Shown one piece after another: positions 1-10,225 of a stretch of 64,000 nt of DNA (position 1 is its first letter; every line of letters starts with the position of its first letter). Where the stretch lies: NCBI GenBank assembly GCA_964017235.1, contig OZ024927.1:47001293-47065292 (forward strand), given 5' to 3'. The translations under genes and the position numbers were made by a program. The notes below the pieces were generated by a model. That model was not told the DNA's origin. It ran no database searches and worked only from the letters and a program-made list of their open reading frames with translations. The stretch comes from Sabellastarte sp. h YS-2021 (Eukaryota; Annelida; Polychaeta; Sabellida; Sabellidae).

Positions 1-2135
1 AACTCTGTTCCTTTGATAAAAATGCCCTTTATATCTGGGTTATGAAGAATTAGAACTGTTAATATCTGACCACCAATAATGTACAAATAAGGAGAAATTG
101 GGTCGCCCTGCCTGCAGCCTCGGCCGATTTGAATTGAGTTGGATGCATATCCACTCTGTATAACTCTTGCTGTAACTTCATTATTAAGCAGTTTGATCCA
201 TTTTATATAACTCTCACCAAATCCAAGGAACGACAAGGTATTGTAAATAAAATTCCACGATATAGAATCGAAAGCCTTTTGGAAATCAATGACCATGAGT
301 TGTCCAGTTATATTCGCTTTTTCTGTGAAATCCATAATATCGTACACCAACCTAGTACTTTCACCAATGTATCTACCAGATATAAAACCATTTTGAGAAC
401 TATCTATAAGGTAATTTAAATGTGGCTTCAAGCGATTTGCCAAGGAACTTGATACAATCTTATATATAACAGACAGCATAGACAGAGGTCTCCAGTTCTT
501 AATAAGTTCTCTGGCTTTATCCTTTTTTGGCAAGCATGTTATAACACACTGCCTCAAAGAAGCGGGTAACAGACCACTCTCAAAACTGAAGTTAACAGAA
601 GCGCAGATCCAAAACTTGAGGTCCTTCCAAAATACTTTCACAAATTCGGCTGGAAAACCATCCACACCAGGAGTTTTATTATTTTTCATATCTTTTAAAG
701 CAGCCCCAAGCTCTGAAACAGTTAATGGTTTTTCAAGATAGGCAGATTCAATTTTTGTAAGTTTTCGTATTGGAATATCACTTATTAACTTTTCCAAATT
801 TATGTCAGTGAGTTGATTGTCAAAGGATTTAAATAGGTTAGAATAATAATTTGCAACTTCTTGCAAAATTCTTTGCTGGTCTATGCAGATACTACCATCT
901 TTCAAAATTAACTTTTTTATAGTTTTTTCAATATAATTTTGGTGTTCAAGTGAGCAAAAATATTTACTCGGTTTCTCCCCTTCTTTTAGCCATTGAACTC
1001 GTGACCTTACTTGATGACCTTGCATTCGACTTTCCCTGATATTTAATAGTTCAGTTTTTTTTTCTTCTAGAAGAGTGATATTCAATGCATTACAACTTTC
1101 CTCTAATGACTGTATTTCTTTTTGCAAATTTGACTCAATTTCAGTTTCTTTTTTCTTTTTTATAGTTGCATATTTAATAGTCTCTCCTCTGATTCGAAGT
1201 AACAACATTTTTAAGAAAGAGTTGTAATTAATTGTTAAGTGTATAGAATCATCAGATAAAGATTCAAAAGTGTCTAAATTGTACAGGGGAACTGCATATT
1301 TGCGTTTTTCGTCTTTTATCCAAGTTCTGACAAGGGACAGGTAGTCCTTGTCTTTTAATAACATGGTGTTAAATTTCCACAAGCCAGGGCCACGAGTGAA
1401 ATTACTAACCAACAAAGACATCATCAACAGGGAGTGGTCGGTACGATAGCCAGCTTTTATATCAATATTACTTATTATATCCGTTAGGCTTGAAGAAACA
1501 ATGAAATAGTCAAGTCTAGCTTGCTTGATAGGATTTTTTTTGCGCCATGTGTATCGTTTACGACTTGGATAAAAATATCTATAAGCATCTGTTAAGGAAC
1601 ACTCATTAATCATGTTTTTTAAAGCATTTTGTGCTCTTGGATTATTCAAGTGTAGATAGTTAAAGTTATCTAATGCTGGGTTTAAAGTAACATTTAAATC
1701 TCCACATAAGATGACATAGTCTTGGTCAGATTTATTGATCATGTCCGTGACACAATGGAAAAAATTTGGCTCATCATGATTTGGCCCATATGCATTTATT
1801 AATAATATAGACATATGATATATCTGGAGCTTAAGACATACCATATTTCCATCAGTATCTGTTTTAGTTTCGATGATGTGATACTCAAAAGTATTATTAA
1901 TCAAAATAGCAACACCCCTTGAGTTAGTACTGATTCCACTTTGATAGATTTCACCTTTCCACAGTGTTCTTGTTAAGTTAATATCATTTCCAACTAGATG
2001 TGTGTCTTGCAAGCAAATTATATCTGCACAAGTTAACTTCAAGTAATTAATAACATCTTTTCGTTTGGTCATGTTTCTTAGCCCTTGACAGTTCATGGAA
2101 ATTATTTTGACTGTTTGACCTAATTTTGTAGTCAT
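1..2135 (-). CDS. LINE-A ORF2, endonuclease plus reverse transcriptase (partial)
   Basis: Open reading frame of about 711 codons running from an ATG at 2135 off the left edge with no stop seen. The first ~230 residues are an APE-type endonuclease: an early SMNCQG motif, ICLQDTH, ILCGDLN, the TWRKKNPIKQARLDY block and GYRTDH. The reverse transcriptase follows with NNKTPGVDGFPAEF, NWRPLSMLSVIYK, SSQNGFISGRYIGESTRLV, VIDFQKAFDSISW and GRGCRQGDPISPYLY. The window ends before the expected F/YADD box. It would nick target DNA and prime reverse transcription of the element's own RNA. The motif order and the later zf-RVT of its sister LINE-B place it in the L1/Tx1 group. The endonuclease has D where most relatives have E in the QETH motif, a change shared with LINE-B. 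Confidence 0.9.
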   Translation of the reverse strand, partial: MTTKLGQTVKIISMNCQGLRNMTKRKDVINYLKLTCADIICLQDTHLVGNDINLTRTLWKGEIYQSGISTNSRGVAILINNTFEYHIIETKTDTDGNMVCLKLQIYHMSILLINAYGPNHDEPNFFHCVTDMINKSDQDYVILCGDLNVTLNPALDNFNYLHLNNPRAQNALKNMINECSLTDAYRYFYPSRKRYTWRKKNPIKQARLDYFIVSSSLTDIISNIDIKAGYRTDHSLLMMSLLVSNFTRGPGLWKFNTMLLKDKDYLSLVRTWIKDEKRKYAVPLYNLDTFESLSDDSIHLTINYNSFLKMLLLRIRGETIKYATIKKKKETEIESNLQKEIQSLEESCNALNITLLEEKKTELLNIRESRMQGHQVRSRVQWLKEGEKPSKYFCSLEHQNYIEKTIKKLILKDGSICIDQQRILQEVANYYSNLFKSFDNQLTDINLEKLISDIPIRKLTKIESAYLEKPLTVSELGAALKDMKNNKTPGVDGFPAEFVKVFWKDLKFWICASVNFSFESGLLPASLRQCVITCLPKKDKARELIKNWRPLSMLSVIYKIVSSSLANRLKPHLNYLIDSSQNGFISGRYIGESTRLVYDIMDFTEKANITGQLMVIDFQKAFDSISWNFIYNTLSFLGFGESYIKWIKLLNNEVTARVIQSGYASNSIQIGRGCRQGDPISPYLYIIGGQILTVLILHNPDIKGIFIKGTE

Positions 2136-4247
2136 TTAATCAGAAAAGTTCCAACTGGTAAGCATAAATACATATACACATACATGTATATATATATATA
2201 CAATTTCAACTAACAGTACCATTACTTGAAATCTAATACTGACCAAACTGTCAAATATGAAACATATGAAATACAGTTAATTATCTCATACAAACAAATA
2301 AACAGTTCTGCTGCATTTCTCTGATATGCTTTTGGATGTAACAGATATTGGGAAGGAAAAAAGAAAAACATTGTAAACATATTAAAAACAATAATAGGAA
2401 TTGGGAGAAAAAGAAGGAAAAAAAAGATTTATAAGCCAAAACAGGAACTGAACCAAAAAAAAAAAAAAAAACTTTTTGAACAAGTGAAAACAGATAAGCC
2501 AAACGGACAAAAAAAAAAAAACAACAAAAAAGGAATATGAAACATGGTGGTTAAGCAATATGGAAAATAATCTTTGGTATGTGACATGTTCACAAAATAT
2601 GATTTATACATTTCTCATGGGGTAAATTACTACCTAGGTTCGTAAATCTCAGAATACTGAGAGAGCTTACTAGCACATCATACTGGCCTTTTTAAATTAA
2701 AGTTATTATTCATAATTTGGTAATCAAAGTAATCACAATTACAAAGTAACCAAAAGAAACAAGAGTTTAGTCAATTGTCCAACAAAAACTGAAGCTAGTA
2801 AAGACAAGTCTGGTTATCAATATATTAATATTTAGGTTAAAATAAAGTTTATCAGTTAATATATTCATTTGTAATCACTGATATGGTTAGTTATAACTTG
2901 AAATTAAATCCACACAATAGACAAAATTGACCTAAAAATATTTTGTCATACCATTGCAATGATTGCTTACATTACTCTAAATAACTCAAACTTACTATAC
3001 AAATAATGGGAAGGGGTAAGAAGTAAATAGTCAATGAAATACATACTATGTAGTTTCAATGAAAAAGGAGGAAATTGAACAGGGAAAAACCTTTACAATT
3101 TATGTTACATCTAATTCAGTATCAAGAGCAGTGATTACTTACATTACTCTAAGTACTCAAACTTGACACAGAAAAAAACCCCCCTGAAATCTGGCAAAAT
3201 TCCAAAAAATAAACAAAAAGAAATTCTATTAGCAATTAATACTATATGAAAGGTTCATATACCACTTTTTGTATTTATTGACAGTTTTAATTCCAGATAT
3301 TAATTGAAATTCTGTCTTACTATAGACAACACTTTTCCAGGTTCATGTGGATCTTCCATTTATAGAGATCTGTAGCAGTCTACTGGCAACTCGTTTACAA
3401 TCAAAACTCTATCAAACTGCCAATACTGGGAAGAAATAAAAGACTTAGAAAAATTATCACTTTGAGACAAAATATAACCCTATGTCAAGTGATATCATAC
3501 AAACTATGAAAAGTAATAACTTTTGAAAGAAAATGTAACCAATATTAAGTCTTGCAGTACAAACTTTGAAAAGGTTTATTTGATGGTGTGTCTAATTAGA
3601 CTTAGTGACGTATAAGTGCCTTTGTATCAAATAAATTCAGTGATTATGATGTTTCATGAATAGAACATAAGTCTACCAAAGAAAGGTTCAAAAGGGAAAA
3701 ACCTGTACAATTTACAGTATGTCAAATCCTCATCTGTAGCAGTCTACTGGCAATCTTTAACTTGTTTATGACCAAAACTCTATCAAATTGCCAATATTAA
3801 GAAGAAAAAAAAACACTCACAAAAATTATCACTTTGAGACAAAATATAACCCTATGTCAAGTGATATCATACAAACTATGAGAAGTATTAACTTTTGAAA
3901 CAAAAAGTAACCAATATTAAGTCTTGCAATACAAACTTTGAAAAGGTTTATTTGATGGTGTGTCCAATTAGACTTAGTGACATATAAGTGCCACTACATT
4001 AAATGAATTCAGTGATTATGATTTATTAATAGAACATAAGTCTACAAAAGAAAGATTCAAAAGGGAAAAACATGTACAATGTACAGTACGTCAAATCCTC
4101 ACCAAGCTAGAATTAAACTGTGTCCAAGATATTACAGCAATTATAAACCTTGACAAATTGAAAAAGAAATCTGCTAGCAATAATTCTAGTTGAAAGGTAC
4201 ATAAATGATACCACTTTTGGTGTATGAAACAGGTTTTACTCCATACT
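2136..4247 (-). other. LINE-A inter-ORF spacer
   Basis: No ORF worth calling lies between ORF1 and ORF2. The stretch is A-rich on the plus strand (T-rich in the transcript), with several long homopolymer runs near 2400-2520. It contains a two-copy tandem repeat (3368-4099) and weaker, shorter copies of parts of it near 2940-3160. A 2.1-kb spacer is very long for an L1-type element. LINE-B has a comparable spacer that also carries tandem repeats. Confidence 0.6.
3368..4099. repeat. 364-bp tandem repeat, two copies
   Basis: The block starting ATCTGTAGCAGTCTACTGG at 3368 restarts at 3732, and both copies end near GTCAAATCCTC. The copies are highly similar, with scattered substitutions and small indels. 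They lie inside the LINE-A spacer between ORF1 and ORF2. Confidence 0.85.
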
Positions 4248-5459
4248 TTATTTTATACTCTGTCTTACTCTGGACAACACCTGCCCCGCTTTATTCTGGC
4301 CCTTCCACTTGTTTTTATCGAAAATGTTCTTGTCACGCAATGGAATGCCAGCCCCCCAATATCTGTCTGTAGGATTAGCCTCTACCAAATCAGTGGTTCC
4401 TGTGTTCCTTAAGAAAGATGCAAGCTCTGGATTTTGACTGAATTTGGCGTACATTGCTTGGAACATACACTCATCTTGCACAGCTTTCCATTTCTTTGGA
4501 TCGTAATTATGGATGTGTTTCCCAAAGAATTTAGCTTGAACTGGGGATTTACACTGCAATATCTTTTGGGCTGTTTCATTGTCACTGAAGTAGACTGCTT
4601 TCTGATACATGTAACACTGTTCAGAACTTATAAATTGTTTTCCCTCAAAGCTCACAGGGACTTCAAAGTGGTTACTTAATGGGGATTCCTTGCTAAAAAA
4701 TGCAGTTATGCCATTTACAGCTGGAGTAAACACATGTTTGGGTTGAAGTTCTGGATATGGTATTGCAGATATATTATCCACTGAATACTTTTTACCACCA
4801 AGTAAAAGGCTGTCTACTAGGAGTTTTGGGTTTTGATTTGGACAAACATTGAGTGATTTGAAAAAAGTAGGAACAATCACCTTCCTTCGGTCTAGAATTT
4901 CCTTGGGGTAATCCTCAGATACAAATATACCCCTTTTCTTGAGTGAACTCCTTTTATCCATAATGGCTAGTTTGTTTTTATAATGGTGCAGCCTCATGAG
5001 CACTGGTCTTGACTGTGAAGTGGCTGGACCAACAAAATGTATTCTTTCAATGTCACTTGAATTCAAAGCAATTTGCTCTTCTGATAGCACCATTAAAACT
5101 AAATCCAACAGATGTTGGCCTTCCTTAAGTTTTATTCCCCACAGTTTGATATTATTTTTTCTGCTGAAGTTTTCCAGATTTAATAGTTTATCCATTACTG
5201 ATCTAGTTTCAGCTTTACAAAGTTTCAACTGGTTTTCTAAACTTTTAATCTTGGCATCTTGTTGTTCCACAGTTGCTTGCAAATCAGTTAGATTCTTAAG
5301 CTCTTCCAGTGCATAGTCCACACTGTTTTCTATTATGTCAAGCTTATTCAATTTATCCTCAATAGGCTTTAACTTTTCTTCAAGAATTTTTGTAAATGCT
5401 GTAATCATTTCTGATTTTTCTCTTGAAGCTCTAGTGTCTTTGGTTTCCTTGCTAGACAT
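4248..5459 (-). CDS. LINE-A ORF1: coiled coil, L1-type RRM, C-terminal NADAR domain
   Basis: Intact 403-codon ORF. Residues ~25-95 are heptad-like (KILEEKLKPIEDKLNKL). Residues ~98-182 match the RNA-binding RRM of L1 ORF1p/transposase_22 (ENFSRKNNIKLWGI; later DIERIHFVG and RPVLMRLHHYKNK), followed by a short CTD-like segment to ~230. Residues ~253-402 match the NADAR/YbiA family: a start like FFSKESPLSNHF, SSEQCYMYQKA with Glu280, the SPVQAKFFGKHI block, DRYWGAG at 365-371, and a closing GQNKAGQVLSRVRQ. NADAR proteins act on N-glycosidic ADP-ribose, including removing ADP-ribose from guanine. The fusion is seen directly; its role in the element is inference. The ATG at 5459 gives a full coiled coil. 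The reading frame has no stops or shifts. Confidence 0.88.
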   Translation of the reverse strand: MSSKETKDTRASREKSEMITAFTKILEEKLKPIEDKLNKLDIIENSVDYALEELKNLTDLQATVEQQDAKIKSLENQLKLCKAETRSVMDKLLNLENFSRKNNIKLWGIKLKEGQHLLDLVLMVLSEEQIALNSSDIERIHFVGPATSQSRPVLMRLHHYKNKLAIMDKRSSLKKRGIFVSEDYPKEILDRRKVIVPTFFKSLNVCPNQNPKLLVDSLLLGGKKYSVDNISAIPYPELQPKHVFTPAVNGITAFFSKESPLSNHFEVPVSFEGKQFISSEQCYMYQKAVYFSDNETAQKILQCKSPVQAKFFGKHIHNYDPKKWKAVQDECMFQAMYAKFSQNPELASFLRNTGTTDLVEANPTDRYWGAGIPLRDKNIFDKNKWKGQNKAGQVLSRVRQSIK

Positions 5460-5890
5460 TTTTATGATATTTATTTTTTACACACATTAAACAGCAAAGG
5501 TTTAAAAAAGTGAAGTTCTAGATTATATTAATGTACTTGTACTTGACCCCACTAAAGAATAAAAGTCTGTGTTTGGCTGCACTTGTAAACTAGAAAGGAA
5601 TTCAATATAGAAGGCTAATTAGTGAAAAACCCTCCTAAAACAAATACTTTAACAGGGTCCTTGAGTACACTTCAATGTTTAGATATTCCAAGCCATATTA
5701 AATAGTCAGAAATTCAACAAAAGTTTGTCACTGTTTTTCTAGCTATCCAGACATTTTATTTTGTAGAACATATGTCCATAGAATCCTTGTGATATATTAT
5801 TAATGTTTACCTACTTTTTGTGCCAACTGTAACATTATTTCCACAAGCTTTTTTACATTTTTCCTCTATTGCAAAAACACACCTTGCTAA
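5460..5890 (-). other. LINE-A 5' untranslated region (probable)
   Basis: About 430 bp upstream of ORF1 with no coding signal on either strand. It is taken as the LINE-A 5' UTR because the next recognisable sequence upstream (5942 onward) is DIRS gag. The exact start is not proven, since the matching 3' target duplication is outside the window. Confidence 0.4.
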
Positions 5891-5932
5891 CTAAAGAGAC
5901 ATTTGCATTCCCTAAAGAGACATTTGCATTCC
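5891..5932. repeat. 21-bp exact tandem doublet at the LINE-A/DIRS junction
   Basis: CTAAAGAGACATTTGCATTCC occurs twice back to back (5891-5911 and 5912-5932), at the point where LINE sequence meets the truncated DIRS gag. It may be a 5'-end feature of the LINE or part of the target duplication. Confidence 0.85.
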
Positions 5933-5941
5933 CTTTGATTC

Positions 5942-7828
5942 TTAATCGGAGATCTCCTCGTCAGCCCTCTTGATCACTGCATCAGGGAAGAGGGTCGGGA
6001 AATGTAGAGGGGCTGTTCTAAGTGCAGCCACAGTGTCCAGCTTGATCCCACTCTTGACGTGTGTGAGGTAAGCACCTCGCCTAGCCAAAGTCAGGTTCCC
6101 CATTGAGATGAAAAACAATTCACTTAGGTGCTCCATGGTTTTGGCAGCTGCTTGCGTAATGCTGGAGTTAAAGTCCATGAGATGCTGTAGTTTGTTCATG
6201 GCACCTGATCCCTTTGAGGTTTTCCTTTACTCTCACAACATAGGGGTTTAAGCTGGCTCTGCATGTCCTGCTGCACTTTGAAGAGGCACTTGTTAAAGCT
6301 GGCAGCCTGGTTGCAGATGAATGTAGCCTCTCTGGGCGACTTCTCCCATCTTCGCAGAGCTTCCTGTGAAATGCGTCTGGATGCAGGGGGGTAGAAGTCA
6401 GCCCGGATTGTCTAGCTATCCTACTGGAGCAACTGTTCAGTTTTGAAGACTCCAGTTCGAGACAGCGGCAGGGTCAGCTTTGTGGTCGGATGACAGCCCA
6501 TACCACTTGGACTGCGACTTTGCTGTTCTCAAAAACTGGTCCATCAACAGGCCACTGGCCTCGGAACTCTGGGAGGGGTACCCCTCAGAGTTAGGTTCAG
6601 TTTAGTAATCTTCTTACAAAGCCAATCTTCAGTAGGCATTTGCACCGACACTTTCCCGGGAGTAGCAGCTTTGGGACTATCTAAGTCTGGAATGTCTGAC
6701 CAACCCATATATGCTCTTATGCTCTTCATTGTTTCCCTGTAACTTTGTTCTTCTGAGGGCATCTGGTCGGGCTCCATAGCAGTTAAATCCAGATCATCTG
6801 ACAGTTCCCCTTCCTCAGCATAGAGGTCGACTGGTGGTCAGTCGGAAAACTCACTGCCAGTGCCGGAACTTAGACTGAATACACTGTCCTTTCTATGTTG
6901 GTCAAGTGAAGGGGAGCCGGTGTCGGTTGCCACAGTGGAACCTGGCCGGTCGACATGAGGTTTGCTGTGAGGTTTGCCAGTGGACTTTACAGTGGTCGGT
7001 ACTAGAGAGTCCAGAGGCTGGAGGTCGGCTCCGGTTCGTATGAGGCTGGCTGGTGGACTGTTGCTTGAGAGCAGATGCGTCTGTACCAGTGCGCCTGTGA
7101 GATCTTGAGGTCGGTTGGTTGGTGATAAGCTGGCTGGCTGGTTGATGCAGAGTTGCAGAGGAACCCTTTCTGTTGCGCTTTGGTGATGATGAAGTTGACT
7201 TCTGTCCATCGGATGTGAGCTGGCTGGCTGGTTGATGCTGGGTAGCAGAGAAACCCTTGCCAGTGCACTCTGTAGCAGTCTGTGAATCCGACTCCGGCTG
7301 GCTGGCTGACTGATGCATTTCTGCAGAGAAGTCCTTACCAGGCGCCCAGTAGGATGAAAAAAATGGCTCCGAATCTCTGGGAATGTTAGCAGGTGGAGAA
7401 CGAGGAGGAGTGACCTTAACTTCAGATGAAAATGCTGGTCGCATTTTCGTGTCAGTAAAACTACCATCTGAAGATTTCTTGGATTTAGAAGGCAACTTTT
7501 CCTTTTTGGCTTTCTTTTCCGGAGGCACAGAAGAAGTAGGTGGAGACTTGACAGATTCTTGCTGGCCAACAACCCCAATGACGGACACACTTGCAGGGTC
7601 AACAAGTTCAGAAGTTTCTTCAGTGGGGGTGGCAATTTCCGATTTTCGTGCCTCACGTTTCCCCTTCTTTAATTTACAGGAAGGGGTAGATATCTGAGCA
7701 AGTTGCTCTGGAGTCAAAGCCAAACAAAACTTACAAGTAGTGGTGTCCTTGCTTTCAACACAAGGGTTCTTGTCCTTATTCTTCTCGCGACAACGTGCAC
7801 AGTAAGAGTGCTGATCAAAATTCGGCAT
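5942..7828 (-). pseudogene. DIRS-A gag-like ORF, fragmented
   Basis: Three minus-strand pieces read as the gag of a DIRS retrotransposon. The N-terminal piece (7828-6902) opens with a Cys-rich segment (SYCARCREKNKD...CKFC) and continues as a Lys/Ser/Pro-rich region with repeated HQPASQ units. The middle piece (6777-6544) has SYRETMKSIRAYMGW and a VSVQMPTEDWLCKKI block. The last (6199-5942) has NLTLARRGAYLTHVKSGI and AALRTAPLHFPTLFPDA, a conserved DIRS gag C-terminus. The pieces are in different frames, so the gene is broken. Downstream RT, RNase H and recombinase are missing where LINE-A abuts. The 5' terminal repeat lies just upstream (7971-8183). Confidence 0.75.
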
Positions 7829-7970
7829 AACATGGCCACAACCCCCTCTTCGTTACCTAGGGGAAGATATTCTGAGCTATAAGTTCTATAAATAACTTTG
7901 GTATAACCAAAAACATGAAGTCTCACAATATAACAGAATAATCTGCCAATTTTCAATCACTGAAAAATTC

Positions 7971-8183
7971 CGCTTGCACAGATCTCGCGCCAAACAAAAA
8001 AAATACTATGACGTCACGCTGTCTAGACAGGAAGGAAGTACAATGCACCACCTGGCGAATGCACAGCACTGGACCAGCCTGGCCGGTGGAAACACAGGAC
8101 GTCTTTTTCTGGCGTTTGGCGGGCCGGTCTGCGCCGACCGGATTAGCAATTGTCCATTGGATAGGATGTATTAATGCAATAAA
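7971..8183 (-). repeat. DIRS terminal repeat (DIRS-A, gag side)
   Basis: This ~213-bp block matches the right terminal repeat of DIRS-C (21592-21806) and, inverted, its left one (15925-16097). Shared landmarks are CGCGCCAAAC, a TGACGTCA palindrome, CTGTCTAGACAGGAAG, CACCTGGCGAATGCACAG, GGCGTTTGGCGGGCCGGTC and TGTCCATTGGATAGGATG. It lies directly upstream of the gag fragment, as expected for the 5' terminal repeat of a minus-strand DIRS element. Confidence 0.85.
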
Positions 8184-8184
8184 A

Positions 8185-8870
8185 TTGTGTTTTTCCATTT
8201 TTGGCAAACATTCGAAAATTCAAAATGGCCGCCTTTTTGGGGGAGAGGAAAAATTGTGAAAATTGCCAATAGTACATTTCTTAGATACCCTGCAGGTCGA
8301 AAATTTCGACGAAATCACTCTAACTCACACAGTTAAGGAGATAGAAGCAAATTTGTGTTTTTGCATTTTTGGCAAAATTCGAAAAATTCAAAATGTCCGC
8401 CATTTTTGGCGAGAGGAAATTTTTTTGAAAATTGCCAATAGTACACTGCTTAGATAACCCTATGGGTCGAAAATTTTGACGATATCGCTCTATCTCACAC
8501 GGTTTAGGAGCTAGAAACAAATTTGTGTTTTTCCATTTTTGGCAAAAATTCAAAAAATCAAAATGGTCGCCATTTTTGGGGAGAGTAAAATTTTTTGAAA
8601 ATTACCAAGAGTACATTGCTTAGATAGCCTGTGGGTCAAAACGTTTGACGAAATCACTCTATCTGGCACGGTTAAGGAGATAGAACCAAATTTGCGTTTT
8701 TCCATTTTTGGCAAAAATTCAAAACGGCCCCCATTTTTGGAGAGAGGAAAATTTTTTGAAAATTGCCAAGAGTATATTGCTTAGATACCCTGTGGATCGA
8801 AAATTTTGACGAAATCGCTCTATCTTGCACGGTTTAGGAGATAGACATACATGTGTTTATGTTTTTTGCT
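8185..8870. repeat. Satellite-like tandem array, ~168-bp unit, 4 copies
   Basis: Four head-to-tail units start at about 8185, 8352, 8521 and 8692, each with TTTTTSCATTTTTGGCAAA, a CAAAATGGCCGCC-like core, GAAAATTGCCAAKAGTA, TTAGATACCCTG, GACGAAATCACTCTATC and GGAGATAGAA. Diverged copies of the same family recur at 11880-12330. No coding potential. Confidence 0.85.
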
Positions 8871-10150
8871 ATGTAGCTATTACTCAGGAGATTAAAGCTA
8901 TTACCATCAACAACAATACCAAGCAAGCAATTGACGCTATAAACCTTCACACCAAATATTAAAAATATGAGTTAAATAATTATGTTTCCTTTAAAAGAGT
9001 GAAAACAGAAATGCAATTCAGAGTAGGCTCAAACTAGCAAAGCAGCTATTACTCAGATAGCTACAAAGCTATCATCGACCAAAAGCTATCCTGGCCAAAC
9101 TATTGACCCAATTATCCTTCATATAAATTTTTATGAAGATAGAAAACATTGTTTCATTAAAAGTCAACTCAAAATAGCATAATAGCTATATAGCACAGTA
9201 GCTATTACTCAGTTAGCTATAAAGGTATTATCACCAAAAGCAATCCCAAGCAAGCTGCTGATCCAATAATCCTCCATCCCAAATTTTGTGAACACAGGTG
9301 AAATACTTTTCCTTTAAAATGCTTAAAATAAAAAAGCTACTGAAAGTAGCTAAGTAGCTATTACTCAGTCAGTTATATAGCTATTATCACTAAAAGCAAT
9401 CCCAAGCAAGCTATTCACCTTACTTTTGCTCATACCAAATTTGGTAAAGATATATCAAATATTTTTCCTTAAAATGCCTGGAAACGAAAGAAGTACACAA
9501 AAGTAGCTAAGTAGCTATTACTCAGTTAGCTATAGCTACAAAAGCTATCATTGACCAAAAGCTATCCTGGCCATACTATTGACCCAATTATCCTTCATAT
9601 AAATTTTTGTGAAGATAGAAAACATTGTTTCATTAAAATGTCCAGAAAAAAAGTCAACTCAAAATAGCATAATAGCTATATAGCACAGTAGCTATTACTC
9701 AGTTAGCTATAAAGGTATTATCACCAAAAGTAATCCCAAGCAAGCTACTGATCCAATAATCCTCCATCCCAAATTATGTGAGCATAGGTGAAATACTTTT
9801 CCTTTAAAATGCTTAAAATAAAAAAGCTACTCAAAGTAGCTAAGTAGCTATTACTCAGTCAGTTATACAGCTATTATCACTATAAGCAATCCCAAGCAAG
9901 CTATTGACCTAACTATTGCTCATACCAAATTTGGTAAAGATATGTCAAATATTTTTCCTTAAAATGCCCGGAAACAAAAGAAGTATACAAAAGTAGCTAA
10001 GTAGCTATTACTCAGTTGGCTATACAGCTATCTTCACCAAAAGCAATCCCATGTAAGCTATTAACCCAATAAACACCCATACCAAATTTGGATAGATAGG
10101 ATAAATACTTTTCCTTGAAATGACCAGAAACCAAGTGTGATGGCGGACGC
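8871..10150. repeat. Tandem array of ~155-bp units with ~480-bp higher-order repeat
   Basis: Units share AAGTAGCTATTACTCAGTYAGCTAT, a TATCACCAAAAGCAATCCCAAGC block, a CAAATTTGGTAAAGATA-like block and CTTTTCCTTAAAATGC. Sets of three distinct units repeat as a larger period: the block with GACCAAAAGCTATCCTGGCC occurs near 9075 and again near 9551, and flanking variants repeat in the same order. The array ends at a hairpin (10169-10194). Confidence 0.75.
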
Positions 10151-10168
10151 CGGAAAAAGCAAAAATTA

Positions 10169-10194
10169 TATGTCCACCCCCCAGTGGGGACATA
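10169..10194. other. Terminal hairpin TATGTCC/GGACATA
   Basis: A perfect 7-bp stem (10169-10175 with 10188-10194) with a C/G-rich loop, directly after a CGGACGCCGGAAAA stretch at the end of the tandem array. It is one of four hairpin-terminated repeat blocks in the window. Confidence 0.6.
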
Positions 10195-10225
10195 ATTAAA
10201 ATTTATGTCTCATCATATAACCATG

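Larger units (their letters stand above)
1..5890 (-). mobile_element. LINE-A: Tx1/L1-like non-LTR retrotransposon, 3' end outside window
   Basis: A minus-strand LINE with two protein-coding parts in the usual order: ORF1 (5459-4248) and ORF2 (2135 to the window edge), separated by an unusually long 2.1-kb spacer. The 5' end is placed near 5890, where LINE sequence gives way to a DIRS gag fragment and an exact 21-bp tandem doublet occurs. The rest of the reverse transcriptase, the 3' UTR, the tail and the 3' target duplication lie beyond position 1. Neither ORF shows a stop or frameshift in the visible part, so this copy looks young. Its EN-RT is clearly related to that of LINE-B (40033-47048). 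Confidence 0.85.

Noticed and set aside
2281..2611. Phe-rich minus ORFs
   Set aside because: Translations of homopolymer A/T runs in the LINE-A spacer.
6838..7656. Alternative-frame Leu/Ser/Pro-rich ORF over the DIRS gag
   Set aside because: Overlaps the gag frame that has the Cys-rich motif; composition is that of a shadow frame.
8871..10150. Possible CRISPR-like regular repeats
   Set aside because: Eukaryotic context, long diverged units of ~155 bp, no short exact repeats with unique spacers.
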